Source: Eubacteriales bacterium
GTDB taxonomy: Bacteria; Bacillota; Clostridia; Lachnospirales; Lachnospiraceae
Direction of reading: 5' to 3'
Length of the DNA: 64,000 nucleotides
Assembly: GCA_030531555.1 (NCBI GenBank)
Contig: JAUNNI010000008.1
Span: forward strand, 1,456 to 65,455
The notes under the pieces were generated by a model, which had not been told where the DNA came from, ran no database searches, and saw only the letters and a program-made list of their open reading frames with translations. Below, piece by piece: positions 63,194 to 64,000 of this stretch; position 1 is the stretch's first letter, and every line of letters starts with the position of its first letter. A program made the position numbers and the translations under genes.

Positions 63194-64000
63194 CTATAAC
63201 TTGTAGATTCCTTCTGGTGTAATACGGATTTTTTTCATCTTGTAAAGACGACCAATAGCACGTTTATATTCATTTTTACTCATTCCAAATACTTCTTTTA
63301 TATCTGCTGGAGATGACTTATCATGATATGGGAGGAATCCTTGATTCACTTCCAGTTTTTCCATAATAAAACCAGAGTCAATATCCATCTGCATATAACC
63401 CTTTTCTCGAACACTTAAGTTCAATTTTCCGTCTTCTCTTCTTTCTTTAACGCGTGCCTCTATCACTTCACCAATGTGGAAATTTCTTACCATTTCATTG
63501 GCTGGAATCAAACCTAAGTACTTAGAATCAATGGCAACAAATGCGCCGTATTGTGGATTCACACTAAATACAGTTCCACTTACCATATCATTTTCTTTGT
63601 ATTCTGAGTCTGTGCGAAGATATTCATATACCTTCATAGTTCCACAAAGTCTCTCACTTTTATCAATGTACAAAGCAAATAAATATTTTTCTCCCTTTTT
63701 CACCTTAATAGTCTGTTCACTAAAAGGAACAAGAAGATCTTTTTCTAATCCCCAATATAAAAAGGCACCTACTTTATTCACCTGAACAACTTCAAGTTCC
63801 TTTACCTCACCAATTGTGAGCATTGGAGTCTTTGTGGTTGCAATAAGACGATCGGAAGAATCTTTATAAACGAAAACCTCAATCTCATCTCCAATGTTAG
63901 CACCTTTTGGTACCTGTTTTTTAGGTAGAAGAATACATTCTGTATCTTCTCCTCTCTCACGAACATGGTCACATAAATATACTCCAAAATCCGCTTTATG
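63194..64000 (-). CDS. cvfB: CvfB-like S1 domain RNA-binding protein, 5' end cut by the window
   Basis: 269 codons visible; the frame is still open at the window edge (HKADFGVYLCDHV at the boundary), so the start lies outside. Three S1-like domains: about the first 60 visible codons (ILLPKKQVP, EVFVYKDSSDRLIATT), then VGAFLYWGLEKDLLVPF, then GAFVAIDSKYLGLIPANEM; a winged-helix C-terminus (SPADIKEVFGMSKNEYKRAIGRLYK) ends it. CvfB-type proteins bind RNA and affect virulence or hemolysin expression in Staphylococcus. An ATG at 63823 exists but would delete the first S1 domain. Confidence 0.88.
   Translation of the reverse strand, partial: HKADFGVYLCDHVRERGEDTECILLPKKQVPKGANIGDEIEVFVYKDSSDRLIATTKTPMLTIGEVKELEVVQVNKVGAFLYWGLEKDLLVPFSEQTIKVKKGEKYLFALYIDKSERLCGTMKVYEYLRTDSEYKENDMVSGTVFSVNPQYGAFVAIDSKYLGLIPANEMVRNFHIGEVIEARVKERREDGKLNLSVREKGYMQMDIDSGFIMEKLEVNQGFLPYHDKSSPADIKEVFGMSKNEYKRAIGRLYKMKKIRITPEGIYKL

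Noticed and set aside
63194..63823. Complete 209-residue S1 protein
   Set aside because: The frame continues to the window edge and those residues encode another S1-like domain, so the gene is truncated by the window rather than short.
1..64000. CRISPR arrays, tRNA or rRNA genes, insertion sequences
   Set aside because: No evenly spaced direct repeats, cloverleaf or transposase was seen in reading the window.

Overview
The window looks like a chromosome segment from a low-to-mid GC Clostridia, most likely Lachnospiraceae. The evidence is the tig-clpP-clpX-lon-engB chaperone/protease operon, DapL-type lysine synthesis, a lone CobU, DUF4364 and DUF6472 proteins, and AGGAGG ribosome binding sites throughout. 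No tRNA, rRNA, CRISPR array, insertion sequence or prophage was recognised. Both ends cut genes: the left end holds an LCP-family fragment joined head-on to a degV fragment, and the right end cuts a cvfB-like S1-domain gene.

Left third (1-22 kb). After the odd LCP/degV junction comes a four-gene operon of two complete aconitase-superfamily hydratase pairs (LeuC/LeuD-like). Then follow a DUF6472 gene, a strongly signalled unknown 88-aa gene, and a minus-strand operon of adaptor, ABC ATPase, second adaptor, MacB-type permease and glmM. Next are glnA-dapF-dapL, queH, two small membrane-protein genes, rho, and a radical SAM/DUF4364 pair. A GC-richer 620-nt non-coding stretch at 21.6-22.2 kb holds several strong inverted repeats and two tandem copies of one hairpin.

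Middle (22-44 kb). Housekeeping genes: engB, lon, clpX, clpP and tig; a HAD phosphatase; putP with a divergent LysR regulator and a good LysR-type operator; an operon of DJ-1, DUF1189, cobU and an LTA-synthase-like sulfatase; a CYTH protein; an L,D-transpeptidase; and murF-parE-parC.

44.4-58.9 kb is the remarkable part. Twelve genes on the minus strand, plus one plus-strand kinase gene inside them, form a compact cluster whose genes often overlap by 4 nt. In transcription order they are a membrane protein, a zinc-ribbon P-loop GTPase, a GTPase-associated (GAP1-like) membrane protein, an HTH protein, an FHA protein, RodA/FtsW, a class B penicillin-binding protein, PP2C phosphatase, Ser/Thr kinase, a vWA protein, a probable pseudokinase/vWA-like protein, and a small soluble protein. 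FHA-RodA-PBP with PP2C and kinase recalls the actinobacterial fhaB-pstP-rodA-pbpA-pknA-pknB locus. vWA-PP2C-kinase recalls TerY-P triads, and the GTPase/GAP1 pair recalls NTP-dependent conflict systems. The inferred job is phospho-signalling and GTPase control of a dedicated peptidoglycan-synthesis complex, possibly a defence or stress device.

Right end (59-64 kb). Two AraC-family regulators, a sugar-nucleotidyltransferase-like gene, a CPBP membrane protease and the truncated cvfB-like gene. The first AraC gene has a promoter back-to-back with the promoter of the large cluster and could regulate it.
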